From assembly GCA_023662705.1 (NCBI GenBank), contig JAMPIM010000022.1, forward strand, positions 1-32,771: DNA of 32,771 bases, in the 5' to 3' direction. Position numbers and translations under genes: made by a program. The notes under the pieces are model-generated. The model was not told where the DNA came from, did no database searches, and saw only the letters and a list, made by a program, of their open reading frames with translations. Below, one piece after another: positions 15,112 to 22,381 of this stretch. The stretch is from Candidatus Gastranaerophilales bacterium (GTDB lineage: Bacteria > Cyanobacteriota > Vampirovibrionia > Gastranaerophilales > Gastranaerophilaceae). Each line of letters begins with the position of its first letter. Position 1 is the stretch's first letter.

Positions 15112-16360
15112 TGGTGTAGTAGCAGGTTCTATTGCAGAAGAACTTGAACTTGAAGAAGGTGATGAACTACTTTCTATTGATGGTGAAAAACCTCAAGATA
15201 TGATTGATTACAACTATCTTTGCAAAAACGAATTAATCGTAGTTGAGATAAAAAAAGCAAACGGTGAGATTGAAGAAATCGAACTGGAAAAAGATTATGA
15301 TGAAGATTTGGGCATAATCTTTGAAAGCGCTGTTTTCGACAGAGTAAAACCTTGCTTAAATAATTGTATTTTTTGCTTTGTGGCACAGCAGCCAAAAGGG
15401 TTAAGAGATACTCTATATGTAAAAGATGATGATTACAGACTTTCATATTTACAAGGTACTTATATTACAACAACAAACCTGACAGAAAAAGATAAAGAAC
15501 GAATCTCACAGCTTCATTTAGGGCCGTTTTACATATCTGTACATACGACAAACCCTGACTTGCGTATTAAGATGCTTAGAAACCCTAATGCTGGGAAAAT
15601 TATGGATAATCTTAAATGGTTTAAGAAAAATGAGATTCCGTTCCATGCACAAATAGTCTTATGCCCTGACTATAACGATGGAGAAGAGTTGGAAAGAACA
15701 CTAAAAGACTTGTCATCACTTGGAGATGTAGTACTTTCCATAGCAATTGTTCCGGTTGGAGTTACACAATTTAGAGAGGTTGAACTAAAAACAGTTGATG
15801 CCGAATGCGCACGCAAAACAATAGAAATTTCTAAAAAATATCCAAAAGCATGCTGTTCGGATGAATTCTTTTTACTCGCGGGGGTAAATATACCTAATTC
15901 TGATTATTATGGTAATTTTTCACAATTAGATGACGGAGTCGGTTCGCTCAGAACTATAATGGATGATTTTGATGAATTAGAATTACCCGAAAAAATATCA
16001 ACTCCTCTGAGCATTTGTTTTGCATGCTCAGTTGCAGCACAATCTGCATTTGAATACATTGCAGAAGGCTTAAATAAAATTGAGAATCTTAAAGTTACAG
16101 TTAACCCTGTAAAATCAACTTATTGGGGTAAAAATATTACAGTTGCCGGTTTAATTACATCTGAAGACCTGATTAATTCTGTAAAAGATATTAATGCAGA
16201 TTATATAGTTGTTCCGTCTATTATGCTAAAACCATTTTCAGACTTGTTTTTGGACGGAGTTTCTATGTCAGAAGTAATTGAGCGAACCGGTAAAAAATTC
16301 TTTATAACCGAAAACAATTACTCTGTATGTGAAATTGTTGATTTAATTGCTGAATACTAG
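15095..16360 (+). CDS. DUF512 protein: PDZ domain plus radical-SAM-type iron-sulfur domain
   Basis: A 421-residue DUF512-family protein. An N-terminal PDZ-like domain (about 1-68: GVVAGSIAEELELEEGDELL, SIDGEKPQDMIDY) precedes a CX3CX2C cluster, CLNNCIFC, with C87, C91 and C94, typical of radical SAM 4Fe-4S binding. FYISVHTTNPDLRIKML is also characteristic. The C-terminal DUF512 domain carries more cysteines (SICFACSVAAQ). The reaction is unknown. The family is widespread in Clostridia and cyanobacteria. The ATG at 15095 is chosen over the TTG at 15089 because GGAGG (15081-15085) is then 9 nt away. It overlaps padR by 17 nt. Confidence 0.92.
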   Translation: MPAKISGVVAGSIAEELELEEGDELLSIDGEKPQDMIDYNYLCKNELIVVEIKKANGEIEEIELEKDYDEDLGIIFESAVFDRVKPCLNNCIFCFVAQQPKGLRDTLYVKDDDYRLSYLQGTYITTTNLTEKDKERISQLHLGPFYISVHTTNPDLRIKMLRNPNAGKIMDNLKWFKKNEIPFHAQIVLCPDYNDGEELERTLKDLSSLGDVVLSIAIVPVGVTQFREVELKTVDAECARKTIEISKKYPKACCSDEFFLLAGVNIPNSDYYGNFSQLDDGVGSLRTIMDDFDELELPEKISTPLSICFACSVAAQSAFEYIAEGLNKIENLKVTVNPVKSTYWGKNITVAGLITSEDLINSVKDINADYIVVPSIMLKPFSDLFLDGVSMSEVIERTGKKFFITENNYSVCEIVDLIAEY

Positions 16361-16387
16361 TTAGTTGGCTAATATACTCAGAATTAC

Positions 16388-16420
16388 TACTATTATTTAA
16401 TAGAAATGTAGATAATAGTA
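16388..16420 (+). promoter_or_regulatory. Inverted repeat directly before the response-regulator ribosome-binding site
   Basis: TACTATTAT (16388-16396) is the perfect reverse complement of ATAATAGTA (16412-16420), with 15 nt between. The right arm touches AGGAGA (16421-16426), the ribosome-binding site of the next gene. It may be an operator or an RNA hairpin that affects translation. A possible -10, TATACT, lies upstream at 16373-16378. Confidence 0.6.
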
Positions 16421-16434
16421 AGGAGATTTTGGTA

Positions 16435-17121
16435 ATGACCACAGCAGTTGAAATTGAAAAGAAAACAATAAGCGTTATTATAATTGAGGATTTTAAACTT
16501 ACACGTGTAGGCTTGAGATGTGCCCTTAATTCAAATGACGATATTCAGGTAGTTGCAGAAAGTGATAATGCAACAGAAGGACTGGAGCTTATTGAACGCT
16601 ACTCTCCGAATATTGTCTTAATGGATTTGGGCTTAGCAGGCATGAACGGAATTGAAGCGACTTTAAAAGTTAAAGAAATGAACAAAGATATTAAAGTTAT
16701 TGCTTTAACATCCCATGACAGAGAAGAAGAAGTTATTGCAGCATTATCTTCAGGAGCAATGGCTTATTGTCTGAAAGATATCGACCCTAGCAAACTTGCT
16801 GATGTTATAAGAGACGTAGTTGACGGCGTTTGCTGGCTTGATCCTGTTATTGCAAGAAAAGTATTAGATGCGTTCCCAAAACAGGAAACCTTAGGAATTT
16901 TAAAAGATAAAGCGTCTGAAGAAGGCAGAGTACCTCTTACGGAAAGAGAATTTGAAGTGCTCAAACATCTTGTCGATGGCAAAAGCAATACCGAAATTGC
17001 AAAAGAGCTTATCGTAAGTGTACATACGGCAAAAGCGCATGTTTGCTCAATTTTACAAAAGATGTGTGTTAATGATAGAGTCCAAGCTGCTGTCAAAGCT
17101 GTAAAAGAAGGTTTAGTTTAA
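16435..17121 (+). CDS. NarL/LuxR-type response regulator
   Basis: A 228-residue response regulator. The receiver domain (about 12-132) has E18/D19, phosphoacceptor D64 (VLMDLGLAGMNG), T92 and K114 (CLKDID). The LuxR-type HTH (about 160-225) reads LTEREFEVLKHLVDGKSNTE, then IAKELIVSVHTAKAHVCSIL and NDRVQAAVKAVKEGLV. The ending closely resembles cyanobacterial NarL-type regulators (..DRTQAAV.A...GLV). The ATG at 16435 gives a 9-nt spacing to AGGAG; the in-frame TTG at 16429 would be too close. No kinase gene is adjacent, so it is an orphan regulator. A strong terminator follows. Confidence 0.93.
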   Translation: MTTAVEIEKKTISVIIIEDFKLTRVGLRCALNSNDDIQVVAESDNATEGLELIERYSPNIVLMDLGLAGMNGIEATLKVKEMNKDIKVIALTSHDREEEVIAALSSGAMAYCLKDIDPSKLADVIRDVVDGVCWLDPVIARKVLDAFPKQETLGILKDKASEEGRVPLTEREFEVLKHLVDGKSNTEIAKELIVSVHTAKAHVCSILQKMCVNDRVQAAVKAVKEGLV

Positions 17122-17145
17122 ATACCGTGTTTATTATTTAGATTC

Positions 17146-17174
17146 GGGGTGCTGTTATAACAGCACCCCTTTTT
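17146..17174 (+). terminator. Strong intrinsic terminator after the response regulator
   Basis: GGGGTGCTGTTA (17146-17157) is followed at once by its reverse complement (17158-17169), giving at least a 10-bp G+C-rich stem with a TATA loop, then TTTTT. It is the most G+C-rich hairpin in the window. Confidence 0.93.
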
Positions 17175-17218
17175 ATTGAATGAAAATGTTATAAATTGTA
17201 AACAAATATTGAATTTAC

Positions 17219-17247
17219 TTGCAAAACTCTAAAAAAATAAGTATACT
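17219..17247 (+). promoter_or_regulatory. Candidate promoter P1 for the 633-residue membrane protein
   Basis: TTGCAA (17219-17224) and TATACT (17242-17247) are 17 nt apart. A second GTATACT at 17322-17328, 81 nt downstream, could be the -10 of a second promoter, P2, which lacks a -35 and has the TTTGTAACAA box just upstream instead. Confidence 0.55.
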
Positions 17248-17269
17248 AAATACACTTAATCGAAACGGG

Positions 17270-17300
17270 TTTGTAACAATCTTGCCGAAATTTGTAACAA
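17270..17300 (+). promoter_or_regulatory. Two identical TTTGTAACAA boxes 21 bp apart
   Basis: TTTGTAACAA occurs at 17270-17279 and 17291-17300. Each contains the near-palindrome TTGTnACAA. The 21-bp spacing is two helical turns, which suits a pair of bound dimers. They sit downstream of P1 and upstream of the P2 -10. A related TTGTTACAA is upstream of aroE at 27123. Confidence 0.55.
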
Positions 17301-17373
17301 AATAGCAAATATTAGAAATCCGTATACTTTATTTACTTGTGTAGTAAGTACATTTTTATAAGGGTTTGTGTAG

Positions 17374-19275
17374 TTGAAAATACAAAGATGCTCAGTCGAA
17401 AATACAAACAGACAGGATAATACTGCGCCAAAAGTGCAGAGAACTCCTGCATTTAAGTCTGGCGTAGGAGCAGGTGCTCTTAATGCAGCAGGCGGTATGA
17501 TGCAATGGATTGAAAATCAAGGCTTTTTGGCATCTTTTCTTATTCAGGATGCTTTAGGCATGACTGCTCCAAGAGTTGGTGCGGGCTTCTTGAGAGATAA
17601 AGAAGTTACAGGACAATACAACATGCAGGAAGGCTTTGAAGTTCTTGGAAGAGAAGGATTAACAGGGCCTTGTATGATGGCTGTTGCACCGATTATGCTT
17701 GGCGTTGCAGCATTCTTTGGTAAAACTACAAGCGTTAATTCACAGCTTATTAAAAGATTTGGCAACAGCCTTAAAAATATTGTTGCTAAACCTGAATTTG
17801 ATAAAGCTTTATTAAAAGATAAAGATAAGTTCAAAGAAGTATTTTATAAAACTAATATACAGGAAATGCTTTCTAATACTTTAGGAAAAGAAAATGTTTC
17901 AGATGAATTAGTTTCAAGTATTTTAAAAGAAATAAAAGATTTTGAAACCAATCCTAAATCTAAAAAAGAAGGTATGAATCGTATTATTGAAAAAATTAAT
18001 AATGCAAAATATACATCAGGAACTGACTTAGAAGTATTGGATAAATTAAAAATAGCTCATGGTGATAAAGTAGGAACTTACTCCACTAAAGATGCTATTG
18101 ATGCAATGATTAAGTACTCTAATGATGCAATTGCGCTTAATAAAAATCTTGATAAACTTGATGAAGCGGCAGCTGAAGATTTTAAAAATCGTTCTATAGC
18201 TAAAAGAATGATTACAAACATCTCCACAATGGCAGCTACATTAGGAGTTCTTGCCGTATTACCTAAATTATATATCAGAAGTTCTGTTGCACCAGGTGCA
18301 CGTACTGCTATGCAAATGAAAGAAGCAAAAGAAAACAACGCTGAATCTGTTGAAGATAAGCAATTACAAGGCGAAGTTTCTTTCAAAGGTAAAGAGTCCG
18401 GTTTGGGTAAATTAGGCAAAGCTATTTCAAAACTTCAAAAGAATGAAAGAGTTGCTTCCGAATTAGAATATGACGGACACAACTTCACTCATACACTTAT
18501 GGCAGGTTTGTCATTGTTCGGATTATTATTACCTAGAGGCTTAAAAGCTTACAGCAGAGCTCAGGTTGATGAAAACGGCAAAAAAGATATGAGCGAGATT
18601 TATGAAATCTTAATCAGAGATGTGTCTTCCAGCTTAGCTGTAGTATTTGCAGTACCTATGCTTACCAGAGCATTTGTATCTTCTTATGAAAACTCTTCAG
18701 GTTTTGTACTTATGAATAAAAACCGTGAAATGAGTAAAACTCAAAAAGTTATGGATATCTTAAATCCTTACAGCGGTTCTCATGTAATGACAAATTCAGA
18801 AATTTCCTCTCTTTATAACAACATTGATTCTAAAGAAAAAATGGTTAATTTCTGCAAGTATATAGATAAAAATGACGGTGATTTACAGAAAATCATCTCT
18901 AAATCAGAAAATGCAAATGAATTCTTTGACAAAGAAGCTTTAAAATTATCTGAGCTTAATAACCTTTCTAAGAAAGAAAAGAACAAAAAGATTATAGAAT
19001 TCTTTGAAAAATTTGAAAAAACAGAAGAAGCAGATGGTAAAATTGCCAAATTAATGAAAGGCAATATCATCACAAAAGGAAATAAAACAAAACAGATTAA
19101 CAAGATTTCATCTTTTGCACGCGGCTTAAACTCTATCCCTGCCGTAATTGCAACAGCTGTTATTTCACCGGTAATCTTAGGTTGGATTATTCCTCGCTTA
19201 ACTTATGCAAACACCAGAAGAATGCATGCAAAAGCAGAAGCTGAAAAGGCTCAAAAAATTAATACGGCTGCTTAA
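17374..19275 (+). CDS. Multi-pass membrane protein of unknown function, MKIQ N-terminus
   Basis: A 633-residue protein I do not recognise. A polar disordered N-terminus (1-30, MKIQRCSVEN to TPAFKSG) leads into five hydrophobic segments near residues 98-116, 278-298, 372-388, 417-437 and 587-609. Between them are charged Lys/Glu-rich helical regions (about 125-270 and 455-580). A conserved-looking stretch, FLIQDALGMTAPRVGAG (55-71), may be a family signature. The start is TTG at 17374; AGGG at 17361-17364 is well placed, and the resulting MKIQ start matches the ankyrin protein's. It is transcribed alone from a 200-nt promoter region and converges on the transglycosylase with a gap of one base. 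Confidence 0.8.
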   Translation: MKIQRCSVENTNRQDNTAPKVQRTPAFKSGVGAGALNAAGGMMQWIENQGFLASFLIQDALGMTAPRVGAGFLRDKEVTGQYNMQEGFEVLGREGLTGPCMMAVAPIMLGVAAFFGKTTSVNSQLIKRFGNSLKNIVAKPEFDKALLKDKDKFKEVFYKTNIQEMLSNTLGKENVSDELVSSILKEIKDFETNPKSKKEGMNRIIEKINNAKYTSGTDLEVLDKLKIAHGDKVGTYSTKDAIDAMIKYSNDAIALNKNLDKLDEAAAEDFKNRSIAKRMITNISTMAATLGVLAVLPKLYIRSSVAPGARTAMQMKEAKENNAESVEDKQLQGEVSFKGKESGLGKLGKAISKLQKNERVASELEYDGHNFTHTLMAGLSLFGLLLPRGLKAYSRAQVDENGKKDMSEIYEILIRDVSSSLAVVFAVPMLTRAFVSSYENSSGFVLMNKNREMSKTQKVMDILNPYSGSHVMTNSEISSLYNNIDSKEKMVNFCKYIDKNDGDLQKIISKSENANEFFDKEALKLSELNNLSKKEKNKKIIEFFEKFEKTEEADGKIAKLMKGNIITKGNKTKQINKISSFARGLNSIPAVIATAVISPVILGWIIPRLTYANTRRMHAKAEAEKAQKINTAA

Positions 19276-19276
19276 C

Positions 19277-19942
19277 TTACAGATAATTTGCAAGTATTGA
19301 TTTTACGTAGTTTTGAGTCTCTTTATACGGAGGGACTCCGTCATATTTATCTACTGCTCCAGGGCCTGCATTATAAGCTGCAAGGGCAAGAATAACATTC
19401 CCGTTGTATTTATTAAGCATTGATTTTAAATACTTAACACCGCCTTCAACATTCTGCTCCGGATCCATCGGATTTGTAACACCTAATCCTTTGGCAGTTG
19501 CAGGCATGAGCTGCATTAGCCCCATGGCACCTACTTTTGACTTTGCATTAGGATTAAACCCTGATTCTTGATTAACAAGAGCATTAACTAATTTTTCATC
19601 AACACCATGCTTTTTAGCAACTTTAGAAATAAGTTCTTTTACTTTTGTTCTGTTTGAATAATCAGGTTTTGTTTGAACAGCATTAGCTGTATTTGTATAA
19701 AGCTGCGCATTAACTCTTGTAGCAGGATTTGTTAATAAATCACCGAATTTAGTTTTTGCCGAAGCTTGTAAAACTTTATCAAATGCCTGTGGTTCTTTGC
19801 TTACAGCATTTGCAGCAGTTTTCTCTACAGGAGCCCACTGTGCATTTAAGCTGTTTGCATAATTATTCATCTGAACAGCACGCTGCATCGCTGATGACTG
19901 CCCTGATGATGATAACAAATTTTGTATCATTGATGAAAACAT
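19277..19942 (-). CDS. SLT-type lytic transglycosylase without signal peptide
   Basis: A 221-residue protein with a C-terminal SLT (goose-lysozyme-like) domain, about residues 102-221. It has catalytic E126 (NQESGFNP), GAMGLMQLMPATA (138-150) and LAAYNAGPGAV (187-197). Such enzymes cleave peptidoglycan to form 1,6-anhydromuramic ends. The first 100 residues are polar, Ser/Asn/Met/Gln-rich and have no Sec signal or membrane helix. Since the substrate is outside the cytoplasm, export by the flagellar type III route as a rod-associated muramidase is a reasonable inference. GAAAGGAC lies 7 nt before the ATG. Its stop abuts the convergent 633-residue gene. Confidence 0.92.
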   Translation of the reverse strand: MFSSMIQNLLSSSGQSSAMQRAVQMNNYANSLNAQWAPVEKTAANAVSKEPQAFDKVLQASAKTKFGDLLTNPATRVNAQLYTNTANAVQTKPDYSNRTKVKELISKVAKKHGVDEKLVNALVNQESGFNPNAKSKVGAMGLMQLMPATAKGLGVTNPMDPEQNVEGGVKYLKSMLNKYNGNVILALAAYNAGPGAVDKYDGVPPYKETQNYVKSILANYL

Positions 19943-19961
19943 AATTTTGTCCTTTCATTAA

Positions 19962-19976
19962 TTCTAACGATTAGAA
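19962..19976. promoter_or_regulatory. Inverted repeat upstream of the transglycosylase
   Basis: TTCTAA-CGA-TTAGAA is a perfect 6-bp inverted repeat lying 20 nt upstream of the transglycosylase start codon, beside its ribosome-binding site (19949-19956). It is a candidate operator. Confidence 0.4.
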
Positions 19977-20048
19977 CATGCCCAATCTTTAGCATGGTTT
20001 TGAAAAAATACACTAAATGGTTTAATTATTTTATTAAGAATGTCAAGT

Positions 20049-20062
20049 TTAAGCATGCTTAA
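20049..20062. repeat. 14-bp palindrome TTAAGCATGCTTAA
   Basis: This perfect palindrome lies in the 180-nt divergent gap between the transglycosylase and the 747-residue gene, about 25 nt before the latter's candidate -10. It may be an operator. It is not a terminator, because the following T9 run starts 8 nt later. Confidence 0.4.
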
Positions 20063-20086
20063 CAGATAGATTTTTTTTTAATAATA

Positions 20087-20095
20087 TGATATTAT
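20087..20095 (+). promoter_or_regulatory. Extended -10 for the three-gene module
   Basis: TGATATTAT at 20087-20095 matches the extended -10 form (TGnTATAAT) also seen before fliO, the GGDEF gene and aroE. It is 27 nt before the GTG start at 20123. No convincing -35 is seen. Confidence 0.5.
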
Positions 20096-20122
20096 TAGCT
20101 CATAATGAGGGAGAGTGCCTAA

Positions 20123-22366
20123 GTGAATAATGATAGCTTTTTAATAGAAGAATATGATTTAGATATTGCGAGAGATGTCTGCAAACTTATTAAGGACCCT
20201 GCTTTAAGAAACAAGTCTGTAGCTAATGTTGCAGCTGCTAATTTCGCAAAAAAATATTTTCAGGATTGTGAAGTTGATACAGAGTCAGGTTTACATAATA
20301 TCTGTCAGGTATTAGAAGATATTAACATTTCTGATATTTATATTAAAGATAATTATATTGATGTAAGATTATACTTCAATGATAATGAGCTTTTTGTTCC
20401 AAAATCACATTTTGAACAAGGTATTCTTCCTGTAGCTTATATGTTTATTAAAGTAAGCGAGGATTTATCAAGCGGGCTTGTAACAGGTTTTGTTCTTCCT
20501 GCATCAGTTGATACGACAAATGAGGTCGACGGATTCTATCGTGTACAAGAAGATGATTTGATATCATTTTATGATGTAGACTCTAATCTTATTAATAAAT
20601 TTGATGATGAATTACCTGATAATATTGACTCACTGATATTTGATTATTTAGATAATAAATTATCAGATAAAACTGAATTCTATAAACTTTTAGTTGAATC
20701 AAAAGATGCAAGACTTAAACTGCAAAACGCAGCGAAGGCAAAGATTGTATTTGATTTCATATCAGTACCTTCCGCAGATATAAAACAAGAAGAACCTGTA
20801 GAAGAAATAACAGAAATAGAAGAATCAGAACCAATGGATTTATTGGAGGAGCCGGTTGAAACATTGGAAAGTTTTGACACATTGGATGAAGTTGAATCCG
20901 ACTTTTCTCTAAGTGAAGCTCCTGTTGAAGAATTTGGCGGAATAGAAGAAGTTGAAACATTAGAATTAGAAGCAAGCGATAACTTATCATTTGAAGAATC
21001 TGATGATATTTCGCTTGACGTTCATGATGATGTTGAACCATTCAGCCTTGGACTTCAAGAAGAGGAAAATGAGACTGTTGAAGAACCAGTTTCCATTGAG
21101 GAAGATAACTCTGAACTAACTGAAACAGAAGAAGTTTCATCAGCTTTAAATTTTGACTTTGACACAGATTCAATAAAAATGCTTGGCTCTGGAGACTATG
21201 AAGAACAGCCTATTTCCGATTTTGCAACCGATGATTTACAGGAAACTTCTCTTAATAAAGATGAAGATGATGAGATAACCATTGGCATGGTGGACTCTTC
21301 AAAACTTACTTTTGATGACGAGCAGCCGACTTTTGAAATAGATGAAACACCTGTGCTTGACGAGCCGGAAGTAATCAGCGAAGAAACTCCTGAGCTTACA
21401 ATCTCGGAAGAAATTGTTGAAGAAGACAATGACCCTGTAAAAGCATTAGATATTATTGATGAGCCGATTGAAGAAGCAGACGAAAGTGAAACAGAAATTG
21501 AAAACAATAATGAATTTGATTTTTCTACTAATGTTACTCCAAGTTTAGATACTATTGAAGAAGAAGAAGTAACTTCAGATTTTTCAGAAGATTTATTAAA
21601 TTCACTTGATGCAGAAGAAAACGAAGAAACAGAAGAACCTTCTGATGAAGCTGTTGAATCAGAAAGCACAGAAGAAATCGACACCCTTTTTAATCCGGAA
21701 GAAGAGCCTCAAGAAGTAATAACAAACGTAAAACCAAAATCGAAGAATGTTTTAGTTCCTATTGTCGCACTGGTAGCAATTCTTGGTGTTGTTGGTTATT
21801 ACAGTTATACAAAATTTATGGTGCCGCAATCATCAGTCAATGATATGGTTGATAACACACAAAATGCTATCCAACCGATTGAACCGACTGAAACAACTTC
21901 TCCGGTAGAAGATGCAATGCCGGTAGAAACGGTTGAAAATGTAAAAGTTGAACTCAATACAAATGAAGGAAATACGGTTTCGATACCTGCTATTGAACAA
22001 AATCTTGATGCCTCAATAACAGTATCTAACTTAAGGGTTGAGTTTGAAATTCCTACAGGATATAAAACCAGTAAGACTGCTGAAAGATATTTCACCAAAA
22101 TGGGTAAAATTGTTCAATTAAACTTAAAAACAGAGCTTTTACTTCTAACAAAACAACCTATAACAAATAAAATCGCAGTTGAGTTGGAATATAATAAAGG
22201 CACACAAAAATTTGATGTTAAAGGTTTAGTAGCTTCTAGCGGTGAACCGACAATTGATGATTTAATTTTAAGAACAGTTAAAAATGCAATGAATATTAAT
22301 CTAAATATGAACATGGCTATTTTTGGCTCAGTTCCTGGTAACCCTATATTAGTAATCAAGTTATAA
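20123..22366 (+). CDS. Membrane-anchored acidic protein, possibly with a DUF1822-like N-terminal domain
   Basis: A 747-residue protein in four parts. A folded cytoplasmic domain (about 1-215) contains NVAAANFAKKYFQDCEVDT, LFVPKSHFEQGILPVAYMFI and LVTGFVLPA. Its order of motifs is reminiscent of cyanobacterial DUF1822, but this is a by-eye judgement. A long Glu/Asp/Ser-rich region (about 220-535) is surely disordered. One transmembrane helix lies near 541-563 (VLVPIVALVAILGVVGYYSY). A C-terminal domain (about 565-747) of mostly beta character is probably periplasmic. The start is GTG with GGGAG at 20109-20113. It leads an operon with the next two genes. Function is unknown. Confidence 0.82.
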   Translation: MNNDSFLIEEYDLDIARDVCKLIKDPALRNKSVANVAAANFAKKYFQDCEVDTESGLHNICQVLEDINISDIYIKDNYIDVRLYFNDNELFVPKSHFEQGILPVAYMFIKVSEDLSSGLVTGFVLPASVDTTNEVDGFYRVQEDDLISFYDVDSNLINKFDDELPDNIDSLIFDYLDNKLSDKTEFYKLLVESKDARLKLQNAAKAKIVFDFISVPSADIKQEEPVEEITEIEESEPMDLLEEPVETLESFDTLDEVESDFSLSEAPVEEFGGIEEVETLELEASDNLSFEESDDISLDVHDDVEPFSLGLQEEENETVEEPVSIEEDNSELTETEEVSSALNFDFDTDSIKMLGSGDYEEQPISDFATDDLQETSLNKDEDDEITIGMVDSSKLTFDDEQPTFEIDETPVLDEPEVISEETPELTISEEIVEEDNDPVKALDIIDEPIEEADESETEIENNNEFDFSTNVTPSLDTIEEEEVTSDFSEDLLNSLDAEENEETEEPSDEAVESESTEEIDTLFNPEEEPQEVITNVKPKSKNVLVPIVALVAILGVVGYYSYTKFMVPQSSVNDMVDNTQNAIQPIEPTETTSPVEDAMPVETVENVKVELNTNEGNTVSIPAIEQNLDASITVSNLRVEFEIPTGYKTSKTAERYFTKMGKIVQLNLKTELLLLTKQPITNKIAVELEYNKGTQKFDVKGLVASSGEPTIDDLILRTVKNAMNINLNMNMAIFGSVPGNPILVIKL

Positions 22367-22381
22367 GAGAAAACGAGAATT

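Noticed and set aside
20041..20046. Perfect minus-strand TTGACA as -35 of the transglycosylase
   Set aside because: No reasonable -10 lies 16-18 nt downstream on that strand.
20680..21684. Minus-strand Ser-rich reading frames opposite the acidic gene
   Set aside because: They are the antisense of GAA/GAT-rich codons, which read as Ser in one frame. They have no ribosome-binding site and fully overlap a well-supported gene.
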